From Candidatus Altarchaeota archaeon (GTDB lineage Archaea; Altiarchaeota; Altiarchaeia; IMC4; QMZM01), in contig JAHIKS010000080.1 in the NCBI GenBank assembly GCA_018897475.1, forward strand, positions 1 through 6,144: a stretch of 6,144 bases of DNA, read 5' to 3'. Shown here in pieces: positions 1 through 4,545 of the stretch; within the stretch, counting starts at the first letter, position 1, and the number at the start of each line of letters is the position of its first letter. The translations under genes and the position numbers were made by a program. A model generated the notes under the pieces. The model saw only the letters and a program-made list of their open reading frames with translations. It searched no databases and had not been told where the DNA came from.

Positions 1-50
1 ATGGATAAAGACTCTGGGACATTAATCTATCCGAGAGAATCCTTAAATCT

Positions 51-440
51 CTACCTGATCAGACAGTACAGGTTATTCAGTCCGGCACCGATCTTCAGCG
101 TCGCCAGCACCAAGACACCAATCCAGATTATAATCACAACCCGCTCTATGTAATCGAATTCGTCCTTGAAGTGGTTGAAGAAGAATATTCCTGTGATGAA
201 TGAACCTAGAGTGAGAACGATAAAGTATGCAATCATCTCATCGACTGAGTAATAGAATACTCCCACGAGGCCATATTCTTTTACCCTTTGTGTGGTGGTC
301 GTGCTGAACTCGTATTTTAGCATGTCTTCATAGCTGAGGTCGAAGAGAAGGTAGGTGGTGTAGGAGTCCAGGAAGATTCCAAATAGTAGCAGGATTATTG
401 AAATTCCTATGAACCGCCTAAGCGAAAACTGGCTGGTCAT
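51..440 (-). CDS. Small membrane protein, three predicted TM helices, function unknown
   Basis: A 129-residue protein that I do not recognise. Hydrophobic segments suitable for membrane helices lie at about residues 10-33, 70-92 and 101-120. Between the first two is a polar loop of about 35 residues that includes a TTTT run. The first helix carries a D-x-x-T-T pattern (D25, T28, T29), and the short hydrophilic tail ends in LYCLIR. The Asp/Thr pattern faintly recalls small archaeal DUF5658-like membrane proteins, but I would not assign it there without a profile search. Its start codon overlaps the stop codon of the upstream gene (437-793) as ATGA, so the two are probably co-translated and may work together. 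No catalytic motif is visible. That it is a real gene is likely; its function is open. Confidence 0.75.
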   Translation of the reverse strand: MTSQFSLRRFIGISIILLLFGIFLDSYTTYLLFDLSYEDMLKYEFSTTTTQRVKEYGLVGVFYYSVDEMIAYFIVLTLGSFITGIFFFNHFKDEFDYIERVVIIIWIGVLVLATLKIGAGLNNLYCLIR

Positions 441-793
441 TCTTTGGTCTCCACCACCACTTTCAATCTCCTCCTCCTGAAGTCAAGCCCGACATAGACA
501 AGAAGCAGGGCAGCCAAGAACGTGACGAAGTTGCCGACTGTGTAACCCTTCTCCCCGAGAACATACGTAGAAAGAAGGATAAAGGCAAAGCCAGGGTACT
601 TCAGGGCAAATTCTCTGGCCTTCAGTTCCTCCATGTCCAGGTGTATGAACATAAGATAGAAATTCCACACGCCGAGCAGGAATGCAATAAGGCCTATCAT
701 TCCTTTACCCATAAGAAGAAGTCCTGATCCTCCGAATAAACCCACCCCTGCACCGGCAGAGAATAAGCCGAGTTTGATGTCCTTCCACTTCAT
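437..793 (-). CDS. Small polytopic membrane protein, first gene of a two-gene operon
   Basis: A 118-residue, strongly hydrophobic protein not recognised by family. Predicted helices lie at about residues 9-29, 31-51, 66-81 and 85-104. The first half is rich in glycine (GAGVGLFGGSGLLLMGKG). The tail is basic (RRRRLK) and probably cytoplasmic, which suggests four helices with a cytosolic C-terminus. The stop codon overlaps the start of the second membrane gene by 4 bases. There is no clear Shine-Dalgarno sequence before the ATG, but AT-rich TATA-like stretches lie about 30-45 bases upstream, implying a short leader. It is divergent from the winged-helix gene at 920, whose product is a candidate regulator of this pair (inference). 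Confidence 0.75.
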   Translation of the reverse strand: MKWKDIKLGLFSAGAGVGLFGGSGLLLMGKGMIGLIAFLLGVWNFYLMFIHLDMEELKAREFALKYPGFAFILLSTYVLGEKGYTVGNFVTFLAALLLVYVGLDFRRRRLKVVVETKE

Positions 794-823
794 TCTGAGA
801 GCACTACCATGCTAACATATTAC

Positions 824-838
824 ATTATAATGAAATTA
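824..838 (-). promoter_or_regulatory. TATA-like region for the membrane-protein pair
   Basis: Read on the minus strand this stretch holds TTTAATTTC followed by TATAAT, centred about 34-41 bases before the ATG at 793. Transcription would start about 8-16 bases before that ATG. Assigned by position and composition only; other AT-rich stretches nearby could serve. Confidence 0.4.
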
Positions 839-877
839 AATCCATTATTCTGGACTATTTAACTATTCAATTCCAGA

Positions 878-885
878 TATAAATA
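878..885 (+). promoter_or_regulatory. Archaeal TATA box for the winged-helix gene at 920
   Basis: TATAAATA is a near-ideal archaeal box A. It sits about 38 bases before the ATG at 920, which predicts a transcript start near 906-908 and a leader of about a dozen bases. No Shine-Dalgarno sequence is visible in that leader. The TATAAATACT string also occurs in the promoter of the gene starting at 3252. Confidence 0.65.
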
Positions 886-919
886 CTCAAGTCCTATAAG
901 TCATAATTCAGTATCCAGA

Positions 920-1252
920 ATGGACTTGGGTAGAAAAAGATTCAGGTGGCTGAACATGATCCTCTCAGAAGGGGCACTGGATTTACTTGAGTCCATGAAG
1001 GACGAGAAACCAAAGTATTTCAAGCAGTTTAGAGAGCTAAGGAATGAAAGAACAGGTAGGAGGTATTCCCCCAGCACGATCTCATCAAGGCTTAAGGAAT
1101 TGATAAATCTGGGTGCAGTGGAACGTGCAATAACCAAAACAGAAACTGGCAGGGAAGTGGCAGGATACAGGATAACAAAGAAGGGCGTTAAGGCACTGGA
1201 GCTTTCCTATGAGTATGAGGACAGGCTGGAAGGGGTATTTAAAAAAGGGTAG
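920..1252 (+). CDS. Winged-helix transcriptional regulator (HxlR/PadR/ArsR-like fold)
   Basis: A 110-residue winged-helix DNA-binding protein. Residues 1-20 form a basic N-terminus. Residues 33-45 (YFKQFRELRNERT) and 50-65 (SPSTISSRLKELINLG) fit the positioning and recognition helices, and GAVERAI with GYRITKKGVKAL (residues 65-92) gives the wing and the familiar Y-x-(I/L)-T-x-x-G ending. A short acidic helix closes the protein. There are no ligand-binding cysteines, so a metal-sensing role is not supported. It lies divergent from the two membrane genes, sharing 126 bases between starts, and upstream of the small gene at 1298. The neighbours suggest local or autoregulation (inference). The family call at fold level is solid; the ligand and targets are unknown. 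Confidence 0.85.
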   Translation: MDLGRKRFRWLNMILSEGALDLLESMKDEKPKYFKQFRELRNERTGRRYSPSTISSRLKELINLGAVERAITKTETGREVAGYRITKKGVKALELSYEYEDRLEGVFKKG

Positions 1253-1297
1253 AGGTTAAGGGTTTTCTGTGCATGGTAACGAAGAAGAGAGAACATA

Positions 1298-1594
1298 ATG
1301 ATGAAAGTGAGGGTCTATCCGCTTGGTGTGATTGAATGCCCATCCACATTCTGTGATGTGGTGAATGAGAACGGAAACCATGTCTGCTGCATTTCCTCAG
1401 TAGAGGATGGGGATAATAGAGGGCAAGGCTTGAAGGAGGGAATCTACTGGGACAGGGATGGACTTCCGGATGTTGTGGTAAAAGACAGGCTGATAACGTT
1501 CCCTGTGATGAGGGATGCGTTAAGGGCATTGGAGAAAGACTCGGGAAACGGGTATGATCTCATTAGGCAGAATTATTTTGACGTGGGGAAGTAA
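1298..1594 (+). CDS. Small hypothetical protein with four cysteines
   Basis: A 98-residue acidic protein that I do not recognise. It has cysteines at residues 14, 19, 30 and 31 (ECPSTFCD and HVCC), which could bind a metal or form disulfides, although the spacing is not a standard zinc knuckle. The C-terminal third looks helical (MRDALRALEK). No signal peptide or membrane segment is seen. It follows the winged-helix gene by 45 bases on the same strand, so it may be the second gene of that operon. A TATA-like TATTTAAAAAAGG stretch at about 1236-1248 could also give it its own promoter. Two ATGs occur in tandem (1298 and 1301) and the Shine-Dalgarno match is weak. The antisense frame is Pro/Ser/His-rich and looks like a shadow, which favours this frame. 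Confidence 0.6.
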   Translation: MMKVRVYPLGVIECPSTFCDVVNENGNHVCCISSVEDGDNRGQGLKEGIYWDRDGLPDVVVKDRLITFPVMRDALRALEKDSGNGYDLIRQNYFDVGK

Positions 1595-1692
1595 AGGAGT
1601 AGATTCCAGTTCTATCCAAACCTTTTCTACTCACGATCTTTTTAGGATAATCTTTGTAATAGTTGGGGAGGGATTACCAGGCAATATAGTAT

Positions 1693-1713
1693 TTCGCCCA
1701 GGGCGAATTTTTT
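1693..1713 (+). terminator. Perfect GC-rich inverted repeat followed by T6 in a convergent gap
   Basis: TTCGCCC and GGGCGAA flank a single A (1693-1699, 1701-1707), a perfect inverted repeat that would fold with a loop of three or so bases. Six Ts follow at once (1708-1713). It lies between the ends of two convergent genes (1594 plus, 1748 minus), where a terminator is expected. The T tract fits termination of plus-strand transcripts. Many archaea terminate on T-runs alone, so the hairpin may have another role. Confidence 0.55.
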
Positions 1714-1747
1714 CTTCTGCTTTAAATACCTCTAGAATCGCCTTTGC

Positions 1748-2008
1748 TTACACGCTCGATTCTATTATCCTATGAATCTCTCGTCTATACTCTTTGTTAA
1801 GGTGATAATGCCTCTCTTTACCATGAGGGAACTTTATTAATAGGCCTTCCTTAACTAATCTATCCGCTATCTCTAAAAGCCTCTCCTTGTATTTACGATC
1901 CTGACCTTTCACCAGGTTATCACTTGATATGTGTCCTTTCCCCCAGTACTTATGCCTGACCAGTTTCTTAATGATCCATAGCTCAAGTTTCTTATCAGAG
2001 ACCATCAT
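1748..2008 (-). CDS. Small archaeal winged-helix protein
   Basis: An 86-residue basic protein. The sequence around residues 22-70 (WGKGHIS, then DNLVKG, then LVKEGLLIKFP, then HYHLN) follows a layout I associate with small archaeal, especially haloarchaeal, winged-helix proteins: H-x(n)-DN-x-x-KG near the first turn, a helix ending in L-x-x-EGL, a short wing, and a final LN-x-x-x-x-x-EI. Residues 40-57 are the probable recognition helix and 58-70 the wing. No effector domain is present. It is divergent from another winged-helix gene at 2101, and the two share one control region. A TATA box lies about 24 bases before the first ATG, so the transcript is probably leaderless; a second ATG follows immediately. 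Targets are unknown; self-control or cross-control with the 2101 gene is likely (inference). Confidence 0.8.
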   Translation of the reverse strand: MMVSDKKLELWIIKKLVRHKYWGKGHISSDNLVKGQDRKYKERLLEIADRLVKEGLLIKFPHGKERHYHLNKEYRREIHRIIESSV

Positions 2009-2028
2009 ATTACATTAGATATCCACCC

Positions 2029-2035
2029 ATATATA
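2029..2035 (-). promoter_or_regulatory. TATA box of the minus-strand winged-helix gene
   Basis: On the minus strand the box reads TATATAT, preceded by a purine-rich GAAATAG that could serve as the TFB recognition element. Its centre is about 24 bases from the ATG at 2008, which points to leaderless transcription. Confidence 0.6.
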
Positions 2036-2038
2036 CTA

Positions 2039-2053
2039 TTTCAATATTTGAAA
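2039..2053. promoter_or_regulatory. Palindromic operator candidate between divergent winged-helix genes
   Basis: TTTCAA-TAT-TTGAAA is a perfect 6-3-6 inverted repeat. It lies next to the minus-strand TATA box (2029-2035) and 15 bases before the plus-strand TATA box (2068-2074). A dimeric winged-helix protein bound here would overlap the minus promoter's TFB element and lie close to the plus promoter. The palindrome is seen directly; its use as an operator is inferred. Confidence 0.5.
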
Positions 2054-2067
2054 CTGCCGATTTCATT

Positions 2068-2074
2068 TTTATAT
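2068..2074 (+). promoter_or_regulatory. TATA box of the winged-helix gene at 2101
   Basis: TTTATAT is centred about 30 bases before the ATG, so the predicted leader is only a few bases. No Shine-Dalgarno sequence is seen, in keeping with a leaderless or near-leaderless message. Confidence 0.6.
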
Positions 2075-2100
2075 GTTGCTTACCCAATAACTAATAGAAA

Positions 2101-2424
2101 ATGGAAAAATCGCTGTTCTTGAAGGTCTTTGGAGATTACCCGCAGATAAGGGTACTGGACTTCCTGATAGAGAACGACATCTTTGACTATTCAAAGACAC
2201 AGATAGCAGAGCTATCAGACGTTAGCTTCAACACACTGGAAAACCTCTGGGATAGACTCCTTGGGGAGGGGATCATCAAGAAAACCCGAAAGATTGGAAA
2301 CTCCCAGATGTATCAATTAAACAAAGAGGACCCAATTGTGAATATGCTCTTAGAGATAGACAAGAAACTTATGTTAGAATCAATTAATGATATTGAAAAA
2401 GAAGAAAGGGTAATAGTAGCATAG
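2101..2424 (+). CDS. Winged-helix DNA-binding regulator with C-terminal helix
   Basis: A 107-residue protein of a type that recurs in archaeal genomes and plasmids. Residues 4-25 (the LFLKVFGDYPQIRVLDFLIEN segment) form the first helices. Residues 31-52 give the helix-turn-helix (KTQIAELSDVSFNTLENLW), and residues 58-74 the wing (IIKKTRKIGNSQMYQLN). Residues 77-100 form a long amphipathic helix that probably mediates dimerisation. There is no ligand domain. It is divergent from the 86-residue winged-helix gene and convergent with the AbrB-like gene, whose 3' end is only 13 bases away. The palindrome at 2039-2053 is the obvious candidate binding site. The fold-level call is confident; regulon and effector are unknown. 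Confidence 0.88.
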   Translation: MEKSLFLKVFGDYPQIRVLDFLIENDIFDYSKTQIAELSDVSFNTLENLWDRLLGEGIIKKTRKIGNSQMYQLNKEDPIVNMLLEIDKKLMLESINDIEKEERVIVA

Positions 2425-2437
2425 TCCCAATCATCTC

Positions 2438-2587
2438 CTATAACCTCTTAACCTCCTCAATCTCCAGGTTGCCACGCTCATTAAACCTGATTCTCAGCTC
2501 CTTGCCCTTATCCCATCCTTTGGCCTCGACCAGCCGGATGGGGAGGGTCAGGAAATATTGGTTGTTCCTTGCTTTTTGTAGTTTCAT
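2438..2587 (-). CDS. AbrB/SpoVT-like swapped-hairpin DNA-binding protein, copy 1
   Basis: A 49-residue protein with the AbrB-like layout: MKLQK start, Q-Y-F-LTLP strand, LVEAKGW helix with an adjacent K, and a final strand pair ending in GNLEIEEVK. Such proteins dimerise to form a swapped-hairpin barrel and bind DNA; many are antitoxins or transition regulators. The frame is open to an ATG at 2620, but that start would overlap the upstream gene. I chose 2587 because the second copy (4211-4357) begins at exactly the same MKLQ and because this start lies 8 bases after the upstream stop codon. The two copies match at 32 of about 48 positions by eye. It is the downstream member of an operon with the glycosylase-like gene and may repress that operon (inference). 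No recognisable toxin accompanies it. Confidence 0.8.
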   Translation of the reverse strand: MKLQKARNNQYFLTLPIRLVEAKGWDKGKELRIRFNERGNLEIEEVKRL

Positions 2588-2595
2588 TTTGACAT

Positions 2596-3252
2596 CTATG
2601 ATTTTGTTGTTTGAAACCAAACAGCCTCGCCCTCACGCAACTTATACTCTTCTTTGAGTTTTCCTCCAGTAAATAATTTTTTAAATAAATGACTAGAGCG
2701 TCTTGAAGGATGGGGAACGCCAACAACAGTATGTTTTAGGTAAAGATAGGATATTGCATTATATGCGTCCTTCCCCGCAGCAATAATTGGCCAATTTATA
2801 TCCTTCAATTCTCTGATTAGGTGAGTAGTAATGCATTTACGATGTGTTTGATTTAATGGGTTCCATGCTACCTTTTTATTTTGGCATTTAGTCAAATCGG
2901 TCCAGATGATGGGGCCATTAAGACCTAATTCCTCAGCAATCTTCCTTAGGTCGCTGAAATAAGTGCTTGTGTTATTTTTGCCGTCACCATACTTATTGTG
3001 TCTTTCCCAAAATTCCTTAGCTTCTTCATAGGTGGCGTTTTTTAATTCTTCCATTTCATGTTTATTCGCACGTCCTGGATTCATACCTACAATAACCACT
3101 CCTTTATCCTCATCGCCTTTTCCATCTTCAAAAAACAAACAACGAGGATGAATGCCCTCATCTGGGTCATGACATACTCCGTTACATTCCAAAGAACAAT
3201 TATGTACTTCTTCAGCAATTCTTTCAATTTCAGATTTTATGTTCATCACCAT
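2596..3252 (-). CDS. Uracil-DNA glycosylase superfamily protein, probable Fe-S type
   Basis: A 218-residue protein. Motif 1 is VVIVGMNPGRA (residues 52-62) and the second active-site motif is GVPHPSRRS (residues 178-186). This pair of motifs is the mark of the UDG superfamily, which cuts damaged bases, usually deaminated ones, from DNA. The first motif, GMNPG, resembles the GINPG of MUG/TDG enzymes. The cysteines instead resemble Fe-S UDGs of families 4 and 5: Cys19, Cys23, Cys27 and Cys38 near the N-terminus, and Cys123 and Cys140 separated by 16 residues in a K-C-...-C context before the II-AAG-KDA strand and helix. A substrate cannot be read from sequence. The ATG at 3252 is preceded by GGTGG and a TATA box about 24 bases away; a second ATG lies two codons in. 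An AbrB-like gene follows after 8 bases. An RNA or nucleotide substrate, or a defence role, cannot be excluded. Confidence 0.8.
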   Translation of the reverse strand: MVMNIKSEIERIAEEVHNCSLECNGVCHDPDEGIHPRCLFFEDGKGDEDKGVVIVGMNPGRANKHEMEELKNATYEEAKEFWERHNKYGDGKNNTSTYFSDLRKIAEELGLNGPIIWTDLTKCQNKKVAWNPLNQTHRKCITTHLIRELKDINWPIIAAGKDAYNAISYLYLKHTVVGVPHPSRRSSHLFKKLFTGGKLKEEYKLREGEAVWFQTTKS

Positions 3253-3271
3253 TCCACCATAATAATATTAG

Positions 3272-3279
3272 TATTTATA
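3272..3279 (-). promoter_or_regulatory. TATA box of the glycosylase-AbrB operon
   Basis: The minus strand reads TATAAATA here, followed by CTAATAT. The centre is about 24 bases from the ATG at 3252, so the message is leaderless or nearly so. The flanking bases resemble those before the second AbrB operon. Confidence 0.65.
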
Positions 3280-3337
3280 CATCTAAAGCATAAATAGTAA
3301 CATAGAATAAATGGAGGAATTGAACATTTTCTCCTAA

Positions 3338-3377
3338 CGGCTGAGTGAAGCGAAGGATTGATTTTTGAGCCGGAGCG
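3338..3377. other. GC-rich intergenic element of unknown role
   Basis: In an AT-rich gap, this stretch carries GTGAAGCGAAGG, a five-T run and then GAGCCGGAGCGAG. CGGCT at 3339-3343 is complementary to AGCCG at 3369-3373, and GGAG/CTCC just beyond could form a small hairpin. The second part resembles, at 9 of 13 positions, the CGACCGGGGCGAG core at 4447-4459. It lies downstream of the membrane gene at 3432 and upstream of the glycosylase promoter on the same strand. It could be a terminator, insulator or repeat remnant; nothing seen decides this. Confidence 0.4.
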
Positions 3378-3431
3378 AGCCTCCAGTTCCAGATTGCCTA
3401 TCTCACTGAATATCAATTCATTGATTAACAG

Positions 3432-4214
3432 TTATATCATCTCACAATCCTTAACTTGGATTGAGTTGTTTTTAATATCTATATCAAATGAACACCAAGT
3501 GGAAAATTTTTCTGTTCTATTCTCATATGAACCATACGTATACCCAACTTTAACTCTCGGAAAAAGATGTGTCTTATCATTTATATTCGTAAGAGTATAG
3601 GGGATAGTTAGATATTGCCCAGGAAAAATTAAATCGTTTTGTAGTTTACTTTTATCTTTTAGTGAATAGGGACCCCAGATTATATTAACCACTTTGGCAG
3701 GCAGTCTACCAACATTTATTATTTTATACGTTACGATAAAAGAATTGTTTAATCTTTCTTTTTGATAAGTTTCTATGCTAAGATGCGGTCTAAATATTGC
3801 ACTATGTTCCAGTTGCATTAAATCTGTCTGATTACTCATTAATTCTAGTTGCTTGTTCACTGCACTAGATTGTTGATTGGTTGTATGTATAGTCCAAAAT
3901 AAACTACCAATTGCAATAATTGCGAGAACCCATGTGCCTACAGCTAAGATTTGATTTATGAAAGTATTCTTTTTCTGCCACTTTTCATATTGTTGATGTC
4001 TTTGTTTTTCGTTAAGTCTACTCAAAATGTCGTTTTTAAGATACCTCAGTGCTTCAGGCGTAATGTGGCTCCCTTCCCTATAAGGCCCTTGCAACCAGCG
4101 GACATCATCCCCACTAACTTTGTCTTTCAGGTGTTCTGGAATTCCTCTTAAATTATCTGGATAACTTTCTATCCAAAAATCTACTAATTCCAATGCAATT
4201 TCATCATCTATCAT
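3432..4214 (-). CDS. Single-pass membrane protein with C-terminal beta-rich domain, unknown function
   Basis: A 260-residue protein without an assignable function. Residues 1-65 are soluble and acidic to mixed. A basic Gln-rich helix at 65-84 may be a short coiled coil. One strong membrane helix spans residues 86-109, ending in SLFWTI. Residues 112-137 look like a polar, Gln-rich linker helix. From about 138 to 258 the sequence is strand-rich and begins HSAIFRPHLSIETY, continuing with KIINVGRLPAKVVNIIWG. The 'RPxLxI ... N-x-G-x-x-PA' pattern is common in membrane-anchored hypothetical proteins of bacteria and archaea and suggests an immunoglobulin-like beta sandwich (inference). Its ATG overlaps the stop of the AbrB-like gene by 4 bases, so it is translationally coupled to that regulator. 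This layout resembles a toxin-antitoxin pair, but no toxin motif is present. Confidence 0.75.
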   Translation of the reverse strand: MIDDEIALELVDFWIESYPDNLRGIPEHLKDKVSGDDVRWLQGPYREGSHITPEALRYLKNDILSRLNEKQRHQQYEKWQKKNTFINQILAVGTWVLAIIAIGSLFWTIHTTNQQSSAVNKQLELMSNQTDLMQLEHSAIFRPHLSIETYQKERLNNSFIVTYKIINVGRLPAKVVNIIWGPYSLKDKSKLQNDLIFPGQYLTIPYTLTNINDKTHLFPRVKVGYTYGSYENRTEKFSTWCSFDIDIKNNSIQVKDCEMI

Positions 4215-4357
4215 TCCTTAACCTCCTCCAGCTCCAGGTTGCCCTTTTCGTTGAATTTTATCGTGAATTCCGTCCTTTTCTTCCACCCTTTGGCTTCAAC
4301 TAATGCTCTTGGCAAGGTGAGATAATACTGCCCTTTGTTGGTTTTCTGGAGTTTCAT
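4211..4357 (-). CDS. AbrB/SpoVT-like DNA-binding protein, copy 2 (48 residues)
   Basis: A short gene encoding MKLQKTNKGQYYLTLP, then LVEAKGWKK and a second half ending in FNEKGNLELEEVKE. The sequence aligns without gaps to copy 1 at 2438-2587, with 32 of 48 identical positions by eye. The differences cluster in residues 6-9, 17-18 and 26-34, parts likely to set DNA specificity or dimer choice. The start is well supported: AAGG lies just before the ATG and a TATA box about 40 bases upstream. The stop overlaps the start of the membrane gene (3432-4214) by 4 bases. It probably controls its own operon and may form mixed dimers with copy 1 (inference). An antitoxin role is possible but unproven. 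Confidence 0.82.
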   Translation of the reverse strand: MKLQKTNKGQYYLTLPRALVEAKGWKKRTEFTIKFNEKGNLELEEVKE

Positions 4358-4391
4358 CCTTAATCAGAATTCATAGTAATTTACATAGTAG

Positions 4392-4401
4392 TATTTAAAT
4401 A
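4392..4401 (-). promoter_or_regulatory. TATA box of the AbrB-membrane protein operon
   Basis: TATTTAAATA is a self-complementary AT-rich box, embedded in GTATTTAAATAC. Transcription would start near 4371-4373, leaving a leader of about 15 bases that holds the AAGG ribosome-binding site. ACTATTTA upstream and ACTACTAT downstream match the corresponding flanks at the glycosylase promoter. Confidence 0.6.
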
Positions 4402-4446
4402 CAAAATCCTAAATAGTTATGAGGAGTTGAAATATTTTTGCAGTCC

Positions 4447-4466
4447 CGACCGGGGCGAGTTTTTTT
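4447..4466 (+). other. GC-rich core CGACCGGGGCGAG plus T7
   Basis: A 13-base GC-rich core (4447-4459) is followed directly by seven Ts (4460-4466) in an AT-rich gap. Close versions of the core occur inside the two direct repeats at 5279-5290 and 5875-5886. All nearby genes read on the minus strand, so the T-run cannot end any known plus-strand gene here. It could mark the end of an unannotated plus-strand transcript, or be a repeat-family remnant. The rest of 4358-4545 holds the AbrB promoter and otherwise only AT-rich sequence. Confidence 0.45.
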
Positions 4467-4545
4467 ATTAATTGACCTGCAGCGTATTGATTTCACTTTA
4501 AAAACGTGTTTTTCTTTAGGACCAATATTAGGATAAATGCATTAT

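Noticed and set aside
1..159. Plus-strand open frame from base 1
   Set aside because: Mostly antisense to the membrane gene at 51-440; no ribosome-binding site can be seen at the window edge.
1239..1529. 96-codon minus-strand open frame opposite the gene at 1298
   Set aside because: Its product is rich in Pro, Ser and His with no fold-like pattern, and it overlaps a better plus-strand frame.
1554..1775. 73-codon plus-strand open frame in the convergent gap
   Set aside because: It overlaps ends of two better genes and reads through the hairpin and T-run. No start signal or family resemblance.
2588..2620. Upstream ATG for AbrB copy 1
   Set aside because: It would overlap the glycosylase-like gene and add 11 residues absent from the second copy.
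3058..3297. 79-codon plus-strand open frame
   Set aside because: Antisense to the N-terminus of the glycosylase-like gene and its promoter.
3412..3425. ATCAAT-TC-ATTGAT palindrome near the end of the 3432 gene
   Set aside because: Short, AT-rich and with a two-base spacer; likely by chance in this composition and not followed by a T-run on the gene's strand.
3951..4151. 66-codon plus-strand open frame opposite the membrane gene
   Set aside because: Antisense shadow of a longer gene with a clear membrane helix and coupled start.
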